Below are positions 1 through 6,510 of a stretch of 32,218 bases of DNA, piece by piece. Within the stretch, counting starts at the first letter, position 1, and every line of letters begins with the position of its first letter. A program made the translations under genes and the position numbers. The stretch is from JBLNBU01 sp050260215 (GTDB lineage: Bacteria; Pseudomonadota; Alphaproteobacteria; Rhodospirillales; Magnetospirillaceae): assembly GCA_050260215.1 (NCBI GenBank), contig JBLNBU010000133.1, positions 1 through 32,218 on the forward strand, given 5' to 3'. Below the pieces are notes generated by a model. That model saw only the letters and a program-made list of their open reading frames with translations, was not told where the DNA came from and made no database searches.

Positions 1-1085
1 CCCAGCACGGCGAATTCGTTGAGCCCCTGCTGGTCGACGCGCACCGAGAAATCACCGCGCTCGATGCAGCGGGCGGCACCGCCCAGCTCGCGCAGGGGGC
101 GGGTGACCGCGGTGGCCAGCACCGCCGCCGCGCCCAGGAAGGCCAGCGCACCGGCAAGGCCGGCCAGGGCCATGTGGCCGACGCTCTGCCACAGGGGCGC
201 CAGGGCCTCGGTCTGGTCGGTCTTCAGGATCAGCCCCCAGCCCAGCCCCGGCGACAGGCGCAGGTGGCGATAGGCGATCAGCGCCGGCACCCCCCGGTAG
301 TCGGCCAGGGCCTGGGCCCCTTCGTTGCCTTGGGCAGCCAGGCGCGATGCGGTGGTGTCGATGCGGGTCTGCAGCGGCACGGCCTCGCGCCCGTCGGCCA
401 GGGGGAATTTCAGCGGCGTCAGCAGCGTCTGGTCTTCGGTGATGAAGAACGCCTCGGAACTGCCGCCCAGCCACTCCCGCTGGCCGGGCGAGACCAGCGA
501 GCCCAGCATGGTGGCGGGGTCGATGCGCGCCAGGATCACCGCCACCGGCGTGCCGCCGGTGCCCAGCACCTGGTGGGACATGGTCAGCCAGGCCGCCCCC
601 GACCCGGTCAGCATGGCCATGGCCTCGATGTTGCCCGGTTCGAAGGCCAGGGCGAGGAAGTCGGGCGGAATGACCCCGGTGGGGCGGTCGTCGGATTCGG
701 CCAGCACGGTGCCGTCGCGGCCCACCACCGCCAGCCCGTCCAGGCCCTCGTAGCCGTCGGCATAGGTCTGCACCGTCTCGCGCAGGATGTGGCGCGCCTC
801 GTCGGTGGGAGTGCCCGACAACAGGCGCCGCAGCGAGGCCGAGCGGGCCAGCACGGTCATGTTGGCGCGCCGCTCGCGCAGCCATACCTCGATGCTGGCC
901 TTGCGCAGGTCGGCGGCGACGTTCAGCCGGCTGAGTTCATTGCCGATGAAGGTGTCGACCAGGCCCGTATGCCCGGACAGCGGCAGGCCTTCCATGCTGA
1001 CCAGGCCGATGCCGGCCATCGCTGCCAATGCCAGGACGCCGAAGCCGATGAACAGCCGGATGCGGAAGGAGTGCAGCAGCTTCAC
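1..1085 (-). CDS. Cache-HAMP transmembrane sensor protein, 3' end beyond the window
   Basis: Partial gene: 361 codons are visible and the frame runs off the left edge. I place the start at a GTG (1085-1083) because GAGG lies a few bases upstream, inside the end of the preceding gene, and the first residues form a short basic start plus a membrane helix (about residues 8-27). A long extracytoplasmic region follows (about 30-300), ending in residues WGLIL..D typical of double-Cache sensors. A second membrane helix comes next (about 303-323), then a HAMP linker (TRPLRELGGAARCIERGDF and onward). The output domain (histidine kinase, GGDEF or methyl-accepting) is outside the window. Only 3 bases separate it from the upstream binding-protein gene, so it is the fourth gene of a minus-strand run. 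I infer an inner-membrane receptor; ligand and output are unknown. Confidence 0.8.
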   Translation of the reverse strand, partial: MKLLHSFRIRLFIGFGVLALAAMAGIGLVSMEGLPLSGHTGLVDTFIGNELSRLNVAADLRKASIEVWLRERRANMTVLARSASLRRLLSGTPTDEARHILRETVQTYADGYEGLDGLAVVGRDGTVLAESDDRPTGVIPPDFLALAFEPGNIEAMAMLTGSGAAWLTMSHQVLGTGGTPVAVILARIDPATMLGSLVSPGQREWLGGSSEAFFITEDQTLLTPLKFPLADGREAVPLQTRIDTTASRLAAQGNEGAQALADYRGVPALIAYRHLRLSPGLGWGLILKTDQTEALAPLWQSVGHMALAGLAGALAFLGAAAVLATAVTRPLRELGGAARCIERGDFSVRVDQQGLNEFAVL

Positions 1086-1088
1086 CGC

Positions 1089-2141
1089 TTAATCCTCTGC
1101 ATAGTCGAACTCGTCCAGGCGCCAGCGCTTGGCGTCACCGGAAACCTCGACCAGCAGCGAGTAGTCGAAGTTGCGGCGCACGCGGCTCCACTCGGCACCG
1201 GCGTCCACCAGCCCGCGCTCGGCCAGGAACTGGAATTCGCGGTGCAGCACCTGTCCGGGATCGGCGATGCGGGGCGGCAGCAGGGGCGTCGCCGGGACGT
1301 CCAAGACCTCGCGGTGGACGATGGCGGCCACCTGCCTGGGGGTCAGGCTGGAACGGGCGCCGGTGAAGCGCTCGGCCGCCGCCACCGCCCAGCCGGCGAC
1401 CCGATGCAGGTTGGTCTCGGTGCGGCGCATGTGGATGACGGCGCGGATGAACGAGGCGGCCAGCAGGCGCGCCACCTCGGGCGCCTCGGTGCGCACCGGA
1501 CCGGCAATGACGAAATAGGCGGTGTTCAGGCCCCGGTGCACCACCAGCGCGTCGCGGTCCTGGTCCAGCGCGATGGTGGGGGCGGGCTCCCAGGCGGCAA
1601 AGGCGCTGACGCGGTTGGCGGCCAGGGCCCCGGGCATTTCGGACACGTCCATGGGCACCAGGGTGACGTCGGCTTCGCGCAGGCCGGCGGCGGTGAGCCC
1701 CTGCAACAGGGTGTAATGGGCGGTCGAGCCGGGGGCATAGGCTATGCTGCGGCCCTTCAGCTCGGCCATGGAGTGGATGCGGTGGCCGATCACCGACGAG
1801 AACGCCTGCTTGAGCAACCCGACCGCCACCGCGTCGTGGCGGAGCATGGCGGCCATGGTCGGCATGTCGCCCAGCAGGGCGCAGTGCAGGGTATTGCCGT
1901 CCAGCAGCGGCACCATGTCCTTGCCCTTGGCGAAAGGGCGCTCGACCAGCCGCATGCCCAGCGCGGCCAGTCCGGCCTTGAGCACGCGGTCGCGCCGCAT
2001 GGATTCCGACAGCGCCGCATCGGGCAGGCTGGCGGGCTGGGTGGCGAAGACCACCTCGGGGCCCATGGCCCAGGCCGCAGGGGCCCAGCAGGCAAGGGTG
2101 ACGGCCAGCACCGCCCAGGCGCGACGGATCAGCTTGATCAT
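1089..2141 (-). CDS. SsuA/NMT1-like periplasmic substrate-binding protein
   Basis: A 350-residue protein. It begins with a clear signal peptide (MIKLIRR, a hydrophobic core, then APAAWA-M, cleavage near residue 25) and a mature part resembling the SsuA/TauA/NMT1 class of ABC solute-binding proteins. Recognisable pieces are an opening beta strand with ATQPASLPDAA, a LKGRSIAYAPGSTAHYTLLQ segment typical of the ligand-binding hinge, and FAAWEPAPTIAL. I chose the ATG at 2141 because it gives the signal peptide and overlaps the upstream stop as ATGA; an in-frame ATG 37 codons earlier lies inside the kinase gene. No permease or ATPase gene is next to it. Instead it sits between two membrane sensors, so it may present a ligand to them. 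The ligand is unknown; sulfonate, nitrate-like or pyrimidine-precursor ligands are typical of the family. Confidence 0.8.
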   Translation of the reverse strand: MIKLIRRAWAVLAVTLACWAPAAWAMGPEVVFATQPASLPDAALSESMRRDRVLKAGLAALGMRLVERPFAKGKDMVPLLDGNTLHCALLGDMPTMAAMLRHDAVAVGLLKQAFSSVIGHRIHSMAELKGRSIAYAPGSTAHYTLLQGLTAAGLREADVTLVPMDVSEMPGALAANRVSAFAAWEPAPTIALDQDRDALVVHRGLNTAYFVIAGPVRTEAPEVARLLAASFIRAVIHMRRTETNLHRVAGWAVAAAERFTGARSSLTPRQVAAIVHREVLDVPATPLLPPRIADPGQVLHREFQFLAERGLVDAGAEWSRVRRNFDYSLLVEVSGDAKRWRLDEFDYAED

Positions 2142-3862
2142 GGCGTGCCCTCCTCGGGCGGGGCCGGCAGGGTGAACCTGAATACGCTGCCGCGGTCGGG
2201 CTCGGATTCCACCCACAGCCGCCCGTGGTGCCGCTCGACGATGCGCCGGCACACCGCCAGGCCGATGCCGGTGCCGTCATAGGTCTCGCGGCCGTGCAGG
2301 CGCTGGAACAGCTGGAAGATGCGGTCGAAATACTGGGGCTCGATGCCGATGCCGTTGTCGGCCACCGACACCACCCATTCGCCGTCGGCCCGCGCAGCCG
2401 AGATGCGGACCAACGGGGCGCGGTCGGCGGCGCGATACTTGAGGCCGTTGCCGATCAGGTTCTGCATCAGCCGCGCCAGCTGCTCGCCGTCGCCCAGCAC
2501 CACCGGCAACGGGCCGTCGACCTGGACCGCGCCGCCGCATTCGTCGATGGCGACGCGCAGGTTGGCACAGGCGGCCTCGACGTGGTCGGCAAGGCGGGTG
2601 GGCACCAGCGGCCGGCCGTCGCGCGACACCAGCGAGTACTGCAGCAGGTCCAGGATCAGGCGGTCCATGCGCTGGGCGCCTTCGCTGGCGAATGCGATGA
2701 AGTCGCGTGCCTCGCCGTCCAGGCTGTCGCCATAGCGCCGCCTCAGCAGTTCCACGTAGACGCTGACCATGCGCAGCGGTTCGCGCAGGTCGTGGGAGGC
2801 AACCCAGGCGAACTGCTCGAGATCGGCGTTGGAGCGGGCAAGGGCTTCCTCGATGGCCTTGCGCTCGGTGATGTCGCGCAGGATGGCGATGCGGCCGGGG
2901 CTGCCGGCCAGTTCGATGGCTTCGGCCGACAAGAGGCAGATGGCCAGCCCGTCGCCGTGGGGCAGGTGGACCTCGCGGTTGAGCACCCGCTCGCCCTCGC
3001 CGATGGCTTCGGCCAGGGCGGCGCCGTGGCGGCCCGGCCACAAATCGTCCAGCGCGTTGCCGATGACCACCGCCCGCGACAGGTGGAAGGTGCGCTCGAA
3101 GGCGGCGTTGACCTCGATGATCCGATGGTCGGGCCCCAGGATCAGCATGGGGTCGGGGCCGTCGGCGAAGGCCTTGGAGAACTTCTCCTCGCTTTCCGCC
3201 AGGGCGCGCATGCGCGCCGCCAACGCCTCGGCCATGGCGTTGAAGCTGACCGCCAGGCGGCCGACCTCGTCGGGCTGGCCCACCTGGACGCGCGCCGCCA
3301 GGTCGCCGCGGGCGATGGCGGCGGCGGTGTCGGCCAGGTGCACCAGGCGGCCGGTGATCAGCACGCTGAGCGCGGTCAGCACCACTGCCGACAGGGCCAG
3401 AAGCGCCAGGGCGATGATGCTGCCGCTTTTCAGCAGCCGCTGCCGGGCCTGGGCGAAAAAGCCGGTGTCGACGTCATAGGCCAGGGTGCCGTAGGTGGTT
3501 CCGGCCAGGGTGATGGGCAGCTCGGCCCGGTCCGCCTGGGCGCCCGGGGTGGCCTGGCCGCTGGCGGCGACCACCTGTCCGCGCTGGTCGCGCAGTTCGA
3601 GGCGGCGGATGCCGCGTTCACTGCGTACCGCGTCCAGCACGTCCTGCAACGCCCCCAGGTCGTGGGCGGCCATGTGGCCGGCCAGGGCGGCGTTGAGCAG
3701 TTGGTCGATCTCGCCGCGGCGCTGGCGGAACTGGAGGTCCAGGCTGTCGTCCATCACCGTCAGCGTGCTGACCAGCAGCAGGGTCAGCATCATCACCTCG
3801 ACGGCCAGCGAGGCGAACAGCAGCTTGGTGCCGAGTGACAGGCGGGCCCAAGCGTGGGTCAT
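2138..3862 (-). CDS. HAMP-PAS sensor histidine kinase
   Basis: A 574-residue inner-membrane histidine kinase. Order: membrane helix (about 13-35), periplasmic segment (about 38-145), second helix (147-169), HAMP (170-222), PAS with the trailing ILRDITERK (about 228-335), HisKA with phosphoacceptor H357 in VASHDLREPLRM, and HATPase_c with N468/N472, DNGIGI (502-507) and GTGIGL (530-535). All kinase motifs are intact. The start at 3862 overlaps the upstream stop as ATGA, and the frame is open well upstream of it, so an automatic caller could wrongly extend this gene by almost 290 codons. No response regulator is adjacent. Both flanking genes encode periplasmic binding proteins, which suggests that a liganded binding protein is the input. 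Target unknown. Confidence 0.92.
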   Translation of the reverse strand: MTHAWARLSLGTKLLFASLAVEVMMLTLLLVSTLTVMDDSLDLQFRQRRGEIDQLLNAALAGHMAAHDLGALQDVLDAVRSERGIRRLELRDQRGQVVAASGQATPGAQADRAELPITLAGTTYGTLAYDVDTGFFAQARQRLLKSGSIIALALLALSAVVLTALSVLITGRLVHLADTAAAIARGDLAARVQVGQPDEVGRLAVSFNAMAEALAARMRALAESEEKFSKAFADGPDPMLILGPDHRIIEVNAAFERTFHLSRAVVIGNALDDLWPGRHGAALAEAIGEGERVLNREVHLPHGDGLAICLLSAEAIELAGSPGRIAILRDITERKAIEEALARSNADLEQFAWVASHDLREPLRMVSVYVELLRRRYGDSLDGEARDFIAFASEGAQRMDRLILDLLQYSLVSRDGRPLVPTRLADHVEAACANLRVAIDECGGAVQVDGPLPVVLGDGEQLARLMQNLIGNGLKYRAADRAPLVRISAARADGEWVVSVADNGIGIEPQYFDRIFQLFQRLHGRETYDGTGIGLAVCRRIVERHHGRLWVESEPDRGSVFRFTLPAPPEEGTP

Positions 3863-4707
3863 GACGTTTCGGCCAGGGCGCGGCGCAGCGCCGGCAGATA
3901 GGGGTCGGCCCGGCGCATCTCGTCCTCGTCGAGGGCTTCCATGCCCTGGTAGCCCATGGTGGCCATGAACTGGCGGCCCGCCTCGGTGCCGGCGAAGTCG
4001 AGCACCGCCTTGGACAGGGCGGCGACCTGGGCGGCGGGCAGCTGCGGGGCCGCCATCCACGCCATCGGCGCCGGCAGTTCCGCGGTGGTGCCGAGGACGC
4101 GCAGGCGGGACCGCAGGTCGGGGTCGAGCAGGTTGAGCACGTATTGCGACAGCAATGCCGCCGTCGCCTCGCCGCGCACCACCGCCAGGGCGGCGGCATT
4201 GTGCGAGGGCTGCGGCGCCAGCCTGGCGTCGCGGGGCACGGTCAGGCCGGCCAGGGCCAAGGCTTCCTCGCCCATCATGGTCACCACCGCCAGGCGGTCG
4301 GGGGTGGCGATGGTGGTGCCGCGCAACTCGGCCATGTGGCGGGGGCCGTCCTGGTCGCGCACCAGGAAGACGCCGCGCAAGGGCGCGGCGGGATGGATCA
4401 TCGGCCGGTAGCCCGCGTCGATCTGGGCCAGCCGGGCGAAATGGGGCGCGGTAACCGCCACGGCGAACTCGCGCGCTTGGGTGCGCTGGACGAAGCTGCG
4501 GAAATCGGGCGCGGTGACGAAGGTCACCGGCCTGCCCAGGGACTTTTCCAGATGCTCGCGCAGGGGCTGGTGGCGTTCCAGCAGGGTGCGGATGCTGAGG
4601 TAAGGGAAGATGCCGATCTCGAGCGGCGCTTCGGCCGCCGCCACAGGCAGGAACGGCGCCACGGACGCCAGCAGCGCCAAGACCACGACCCTGCGCCGGC
4701 CGATCAT
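3859..4707 (-). CDS. PhnD-like periplasmic phosphate/phosphite/phosphonate-type binding protein
   Basis: A 282-residue protein with an N-terminal signal peptide (MIGRRRVVVLALLASV, cleavage near AAAEA). The body is like the PhnD/PtxB class of solute-binding proteins: EIGIFPYLSIRTLLERHQPL at the front, then LEKSLGRPVTF, FVQRTQAREFAVAVTAPHFA, and a MAELRGTTIATPD hinge. The ATG at 4707 has a good GGGAGG site 7-12 bases upstream. It is the first gene of the minus-strand run and overlaps the kinase start as ATGA. PhnD-type proteins normally feed an ABC importer, but none is present here, and several bacteria pair such proteins with sensor kinases. I infer a sensory binding protein. The actual ligand cannot be read from the sequence. 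Confidence 0.85.
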   Translation of the reverse strand: MIGRRRVVVLALLASVAPFLPVAAAEAPLEIGIFPYLSIRTLLERHQPLREHLEKSLGRPVTFVTAPDFRSFVQRTQAREFAVAVTAPHFARLAQIDAGYRPMIHPAAPLRGVFLVRDQDGPRHMAELRGTTIATPDRLAVVTMMGEEALALAGLTVPRDARLAPQPSHNAAALAVVRGEATAALLSQYVLNLLDPDLRSRLRVLGTTAELPAPMAWMAAPQLPAAQVAALSKAVLDFAGTEAGRQFMATMGYQGMEALDEDEMRRADPYLPALRRALAETS

Positions 4708-4833
4708 CGCCCCGTCCTCCCAAGTTCAGCTTAGAGGATATTACCTTGGGCCGCCTTGATCAACGCGATCGCACCAAAAGGCTTAAAGCACAACCCCGGA
4801 AGGCGGAAGTAACCACAGGGTGACGAAAACCGT

Positions 4834-5493
4834 TCAGCGCGGGTAGACGTGGATCTCGATGCGCCGATTGATTGCCTGGTTCTCGGGGTAGGGGGTGCCG
4901 TCGGCGGCCCGGTTGGGCACTCTGGGGGCGTTGTCGGCGAAGGCGGCGGTGCGCATGCGTACGGACGGCAGGCCGAATTCGGTCAGCACCTTGAGCGTCG
5001 CCACCGAGCGGGCCGAGGACAGCTCCCAGTTGGAGGCGAACTGCGGGGTGCGCACCGGTGTGTCGTCGGTATGGCCCTGGATGTCGATCTGGTAGTTGGT
5101 GAAACGCGGCTGGTTCAGCGTCTCGGAGATTTCCTTGAGCACCGTGCGCATCTGCGGGGTGACCTCGGCCGAGGAGGGCTTGAACATGGCGCCGCTGGCC
5201 AGGTTCAGCACCAGGCCCTTGTCGTCCTTGCCGATGTCGACGGCGTCGTCGACCGCCAGCGTCGCCATGGTCGAGGTCAACTCGGCCTTCAGCTCCTGCA
5301 GCGGCTTGGACACCTGGCGGTTGCCGATGTCCTTGGCCATGCCGGACTGCACCTGCTCGTACAGGTTGGCGTCGATCTTGGAAATGGACACCAGCATGAT
5401 GAAGAACGCCATCAGCAGGGTGATCATGTCGGCGTAGGACAGCAGCCAGTCCTCGGAGGCTTCCTCGTTGTGGACCTCAAACTTGCTGCTCAC
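4834..5493 (-). CDS. motB: Flagellar motor stator protein MotB
   Basis: A 219-residue stator subunit that anchors the MotA/MotB ion channel to peptidoglycan. A short cytoplasmic start leads into a single membrane helix carrying the ion-binding aspartate (D22 in SYADMITLLMAFF). A plug/linker region follows, then a C-terminal OmpA-like domain with QIDIQGHTDDTPV, NWELSSARS and NRRIEIHV. It is shorter than enterobacterial MotB (about 308), as is common for PomB/MotB-like proteins in alphaproteobacteria. The start is a GTG at 5493, supported by AGGAGGA at 5501-5507, which overlaps the motA stop. It lies 12 bases after motA in one transcript. Proton versus sodium use cannot be decided here. No other flagellar genes are in the window. 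Confidence 0.93.
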   Translation of the reverse strand: MSSKFEVHNEEASEDWLLSYADMITLLMAFFIMLVSISKIDANLYEQVQSGMAKDIGNRQVSKPLQELKAELTSTMATLAVDDAVDIGKDDKGLVLNLASGAMFKPSSAEVTPQMRTVLKEISETLNQPRFTNYQIDIQGHTDDTPVRTPQFASNWELSSARSVATLKVLTEFGLPSVRMRTAAFADNAPRVPNRAADGTPYPENQAINRRIEIHVYPR

Positions 5494-5505
5494 GTCGCGG
5501 TCCTC

Positions 5506-6303
5506 CTACTTCTTCGGCGCCTTGTCGATGTCGAAGTGAATGGCCGGGTCGAGATAGCTGTTCATGGCGTCCTGGATGAAGCGCGGGCTCTTGCGGTCGG
5601 CCAGCATCGACAGGCCCTCGGCCACCAGCATGTTGCGGAAGCGGATGATGGATTCGCGCTGGAAGGCCTTGTTGGCGGCCGGCATCATTACCAGGCGGGC
5701 CAGCAGCACGCCGTAGAGCGTGCCCAGCAGGCCGACGGCCATGCCCGGGCCCAGCTTGGACGGGTCCGACCCCATGTTGTCGAGCATGATCACCAGGCCG
5801 ACCAGGGTCGCCATCATGCCGAAGGCCGGCGCGTTGCTGGCGATGTACTTGATGATCTCGACCTGGATGGTGTTGCGCTGGAACGAGGTGGCGATCTGGT
5901 TGTCCAGCATCTCGCGCACCTCAGCCCCGCTATAGCCGCTGATCACCAGCTGGACGCCGAAGGACAGGAAGGCGTCCTGGCCCTTCAGGCTCTTGACGTC
6001 GGCCTCGATGGCGGGAATGCCGCTCTTCTGCATCATGTAGCCCCAGCGGATGACGCGGGCGACCTCGTTGGTCAGCATGCCGCGGGCGACGCGGGGCGAG
6101 AAGAAGATGGCGCTGATGCCCTTGAGCGCAAGCTTGACGTAGCGCGCCTCGAAGGCAACGAAAGACGCGGCCAGGGTGCCGCCGATGACCATCAGGAAGC
6201 CGGTCAGGTGGAGGAAGATCTTGAAGTTGGTCGTCGACTCGACGATCGACCCGATGAACAGCAGGAGGGCGAGAACGAACCCGATGACTGTTGGCAGCGA
6301 CAT
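5506..6303 (-). CDS. motA: Flagellar motor stator protein MotA
   Basis: A 265-residue four-helix MotA/PomA-type stator subunit. Visible parts are helix 1-2 (SLPTVIGFVLALLLFIGSI, then FLMVIGGTLAASFVAFE), a large cytoplasmic loop with VARVIRWGYMMQKSG, and helix 3-4 with the conserved proline in ASNAPAFGMMATLVGLVIML and GMAVGLLGTLYGVLLARLVM. I chose the ATG at 6303 (MSLPTVIG) over one 15 codons upstream because GGGGAGG precedes it at a usable distance and families begin at this helix. It is cotranscribed with motB. The region upstream holds two inverted repeats shared with a divergent c-di-GMP protein, hinting at joint control of motor and second messenger. Confidence 0.94.
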   Translation of the reverse strand: MSLPTVIGFVLALLLFIGSIVESTTNFKIFLHLTGFLMVIGGTLAASFVAFEARYVKLALKGISAIFFSPRVARGMLTNEVARVIRWGYMMQKSGIPAIEADVKSLKGQDAFLSFGVQLVISGYSGAEVREMLDNQIATSFQRNTIQVEIIKYIASNAPAFGMMATLVGLVIMLDNMGSDPSKLGPGMAVGLLGTLYGVLLARLVMMPAANKAFQRESIIRFRNMLVAEGLSMLADRKSPRFIQDAMNSYLDPAIHFDIDKAPKK

Positions 6304-6337
6304 GCCCTTGCGGCCTCCCCGAATGTCCGGCCCACGC

Positions 6338-6358
6338 CTGAAGCACAACTGCCTTCAG
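6338..6358. promoter_or_regulatory. Inverted repeat CTGAAG-N9-CTTCAG upstream of motA
   Basis: Perfect 6-base arms (6338-6343 and 6353-6358) sit 35 bases before the motA ATG, in the motA leader or promoter. It could be an operator or a small RNA hairpin. No regulator is recognised. Confidence 0.35.
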
Positions 6359-6360
6359 TG

Positions 6361-6376
6361 TGTACATATTGGTACA
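6361..6376. promoter_or_regulatory. Palindromic operator candidate TGTAC-N6-GTACA
   Basis: Perfect dyad with 5-base arms and an A/T-rich centre (ATATTG), in the 207-base gap between motA (minus) and the GGDEF-EAL gene (plus). The spacing fits a dimeric helix-turn-helix protein. The binding factor is unknown. Confidence 0.4.
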
Positions 6377-6426
6377 ACTTGACCGAAGGGGCAACATCAT
6401 TAGGGCAACTCGAGCCTATCCGACGC

Positions 6427-6454
6427 TTGCACATACCAGAGGATTACATAGACT
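6427..6454 (+). promoter_or_regulatory. Candidate sigma-70 type promoter for the GGDEF-EAL gene
   Basis: TTGCAC (6427-6432), 16 bases, TAGACT (6449-6454), placing a start near 6461, about 50 bases ahead of the ATG at 6511. Matches are partial, so this is tentative. Confidence 0.3.
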
Positions 6455-6510
6455 TGTGAGGTCGCGGTGTCGTTTTGGGGACGGGCCGGCGACCCAGACA
6501 GAGGGGTCAG

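Noticed and set aside
174..2282. Long plus-strand open frame (702 codons)
   Set aside because: Antisense to well supported binding-protein and sensor genes. Gln/His/Gly-rich composition and no domain; an effect of high GC content.
3863..4723. Upstream extension of the histidine kinase frame
   Set aside because: It reads the PhnD-like gene out of frame (Arg/Pro/Gly-rich). The ATG at 3862 with ATGA overlap and a proper first membrane helix is the real start.
4756..4763. TTGATCAA palindrome ahead of the binding-protein run, considered as an FNR/FixK half-pair
   Set aside because: The spacing is wrong for TTGAT-N4-ATCAA, and an 8-base palindrome is expected by chance.
4849..6459. 536-codon plus-strand frame
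   Set aside because: Fully antisense to motA and motB, which have clear motifs; composition His/Val/Gly-rich.
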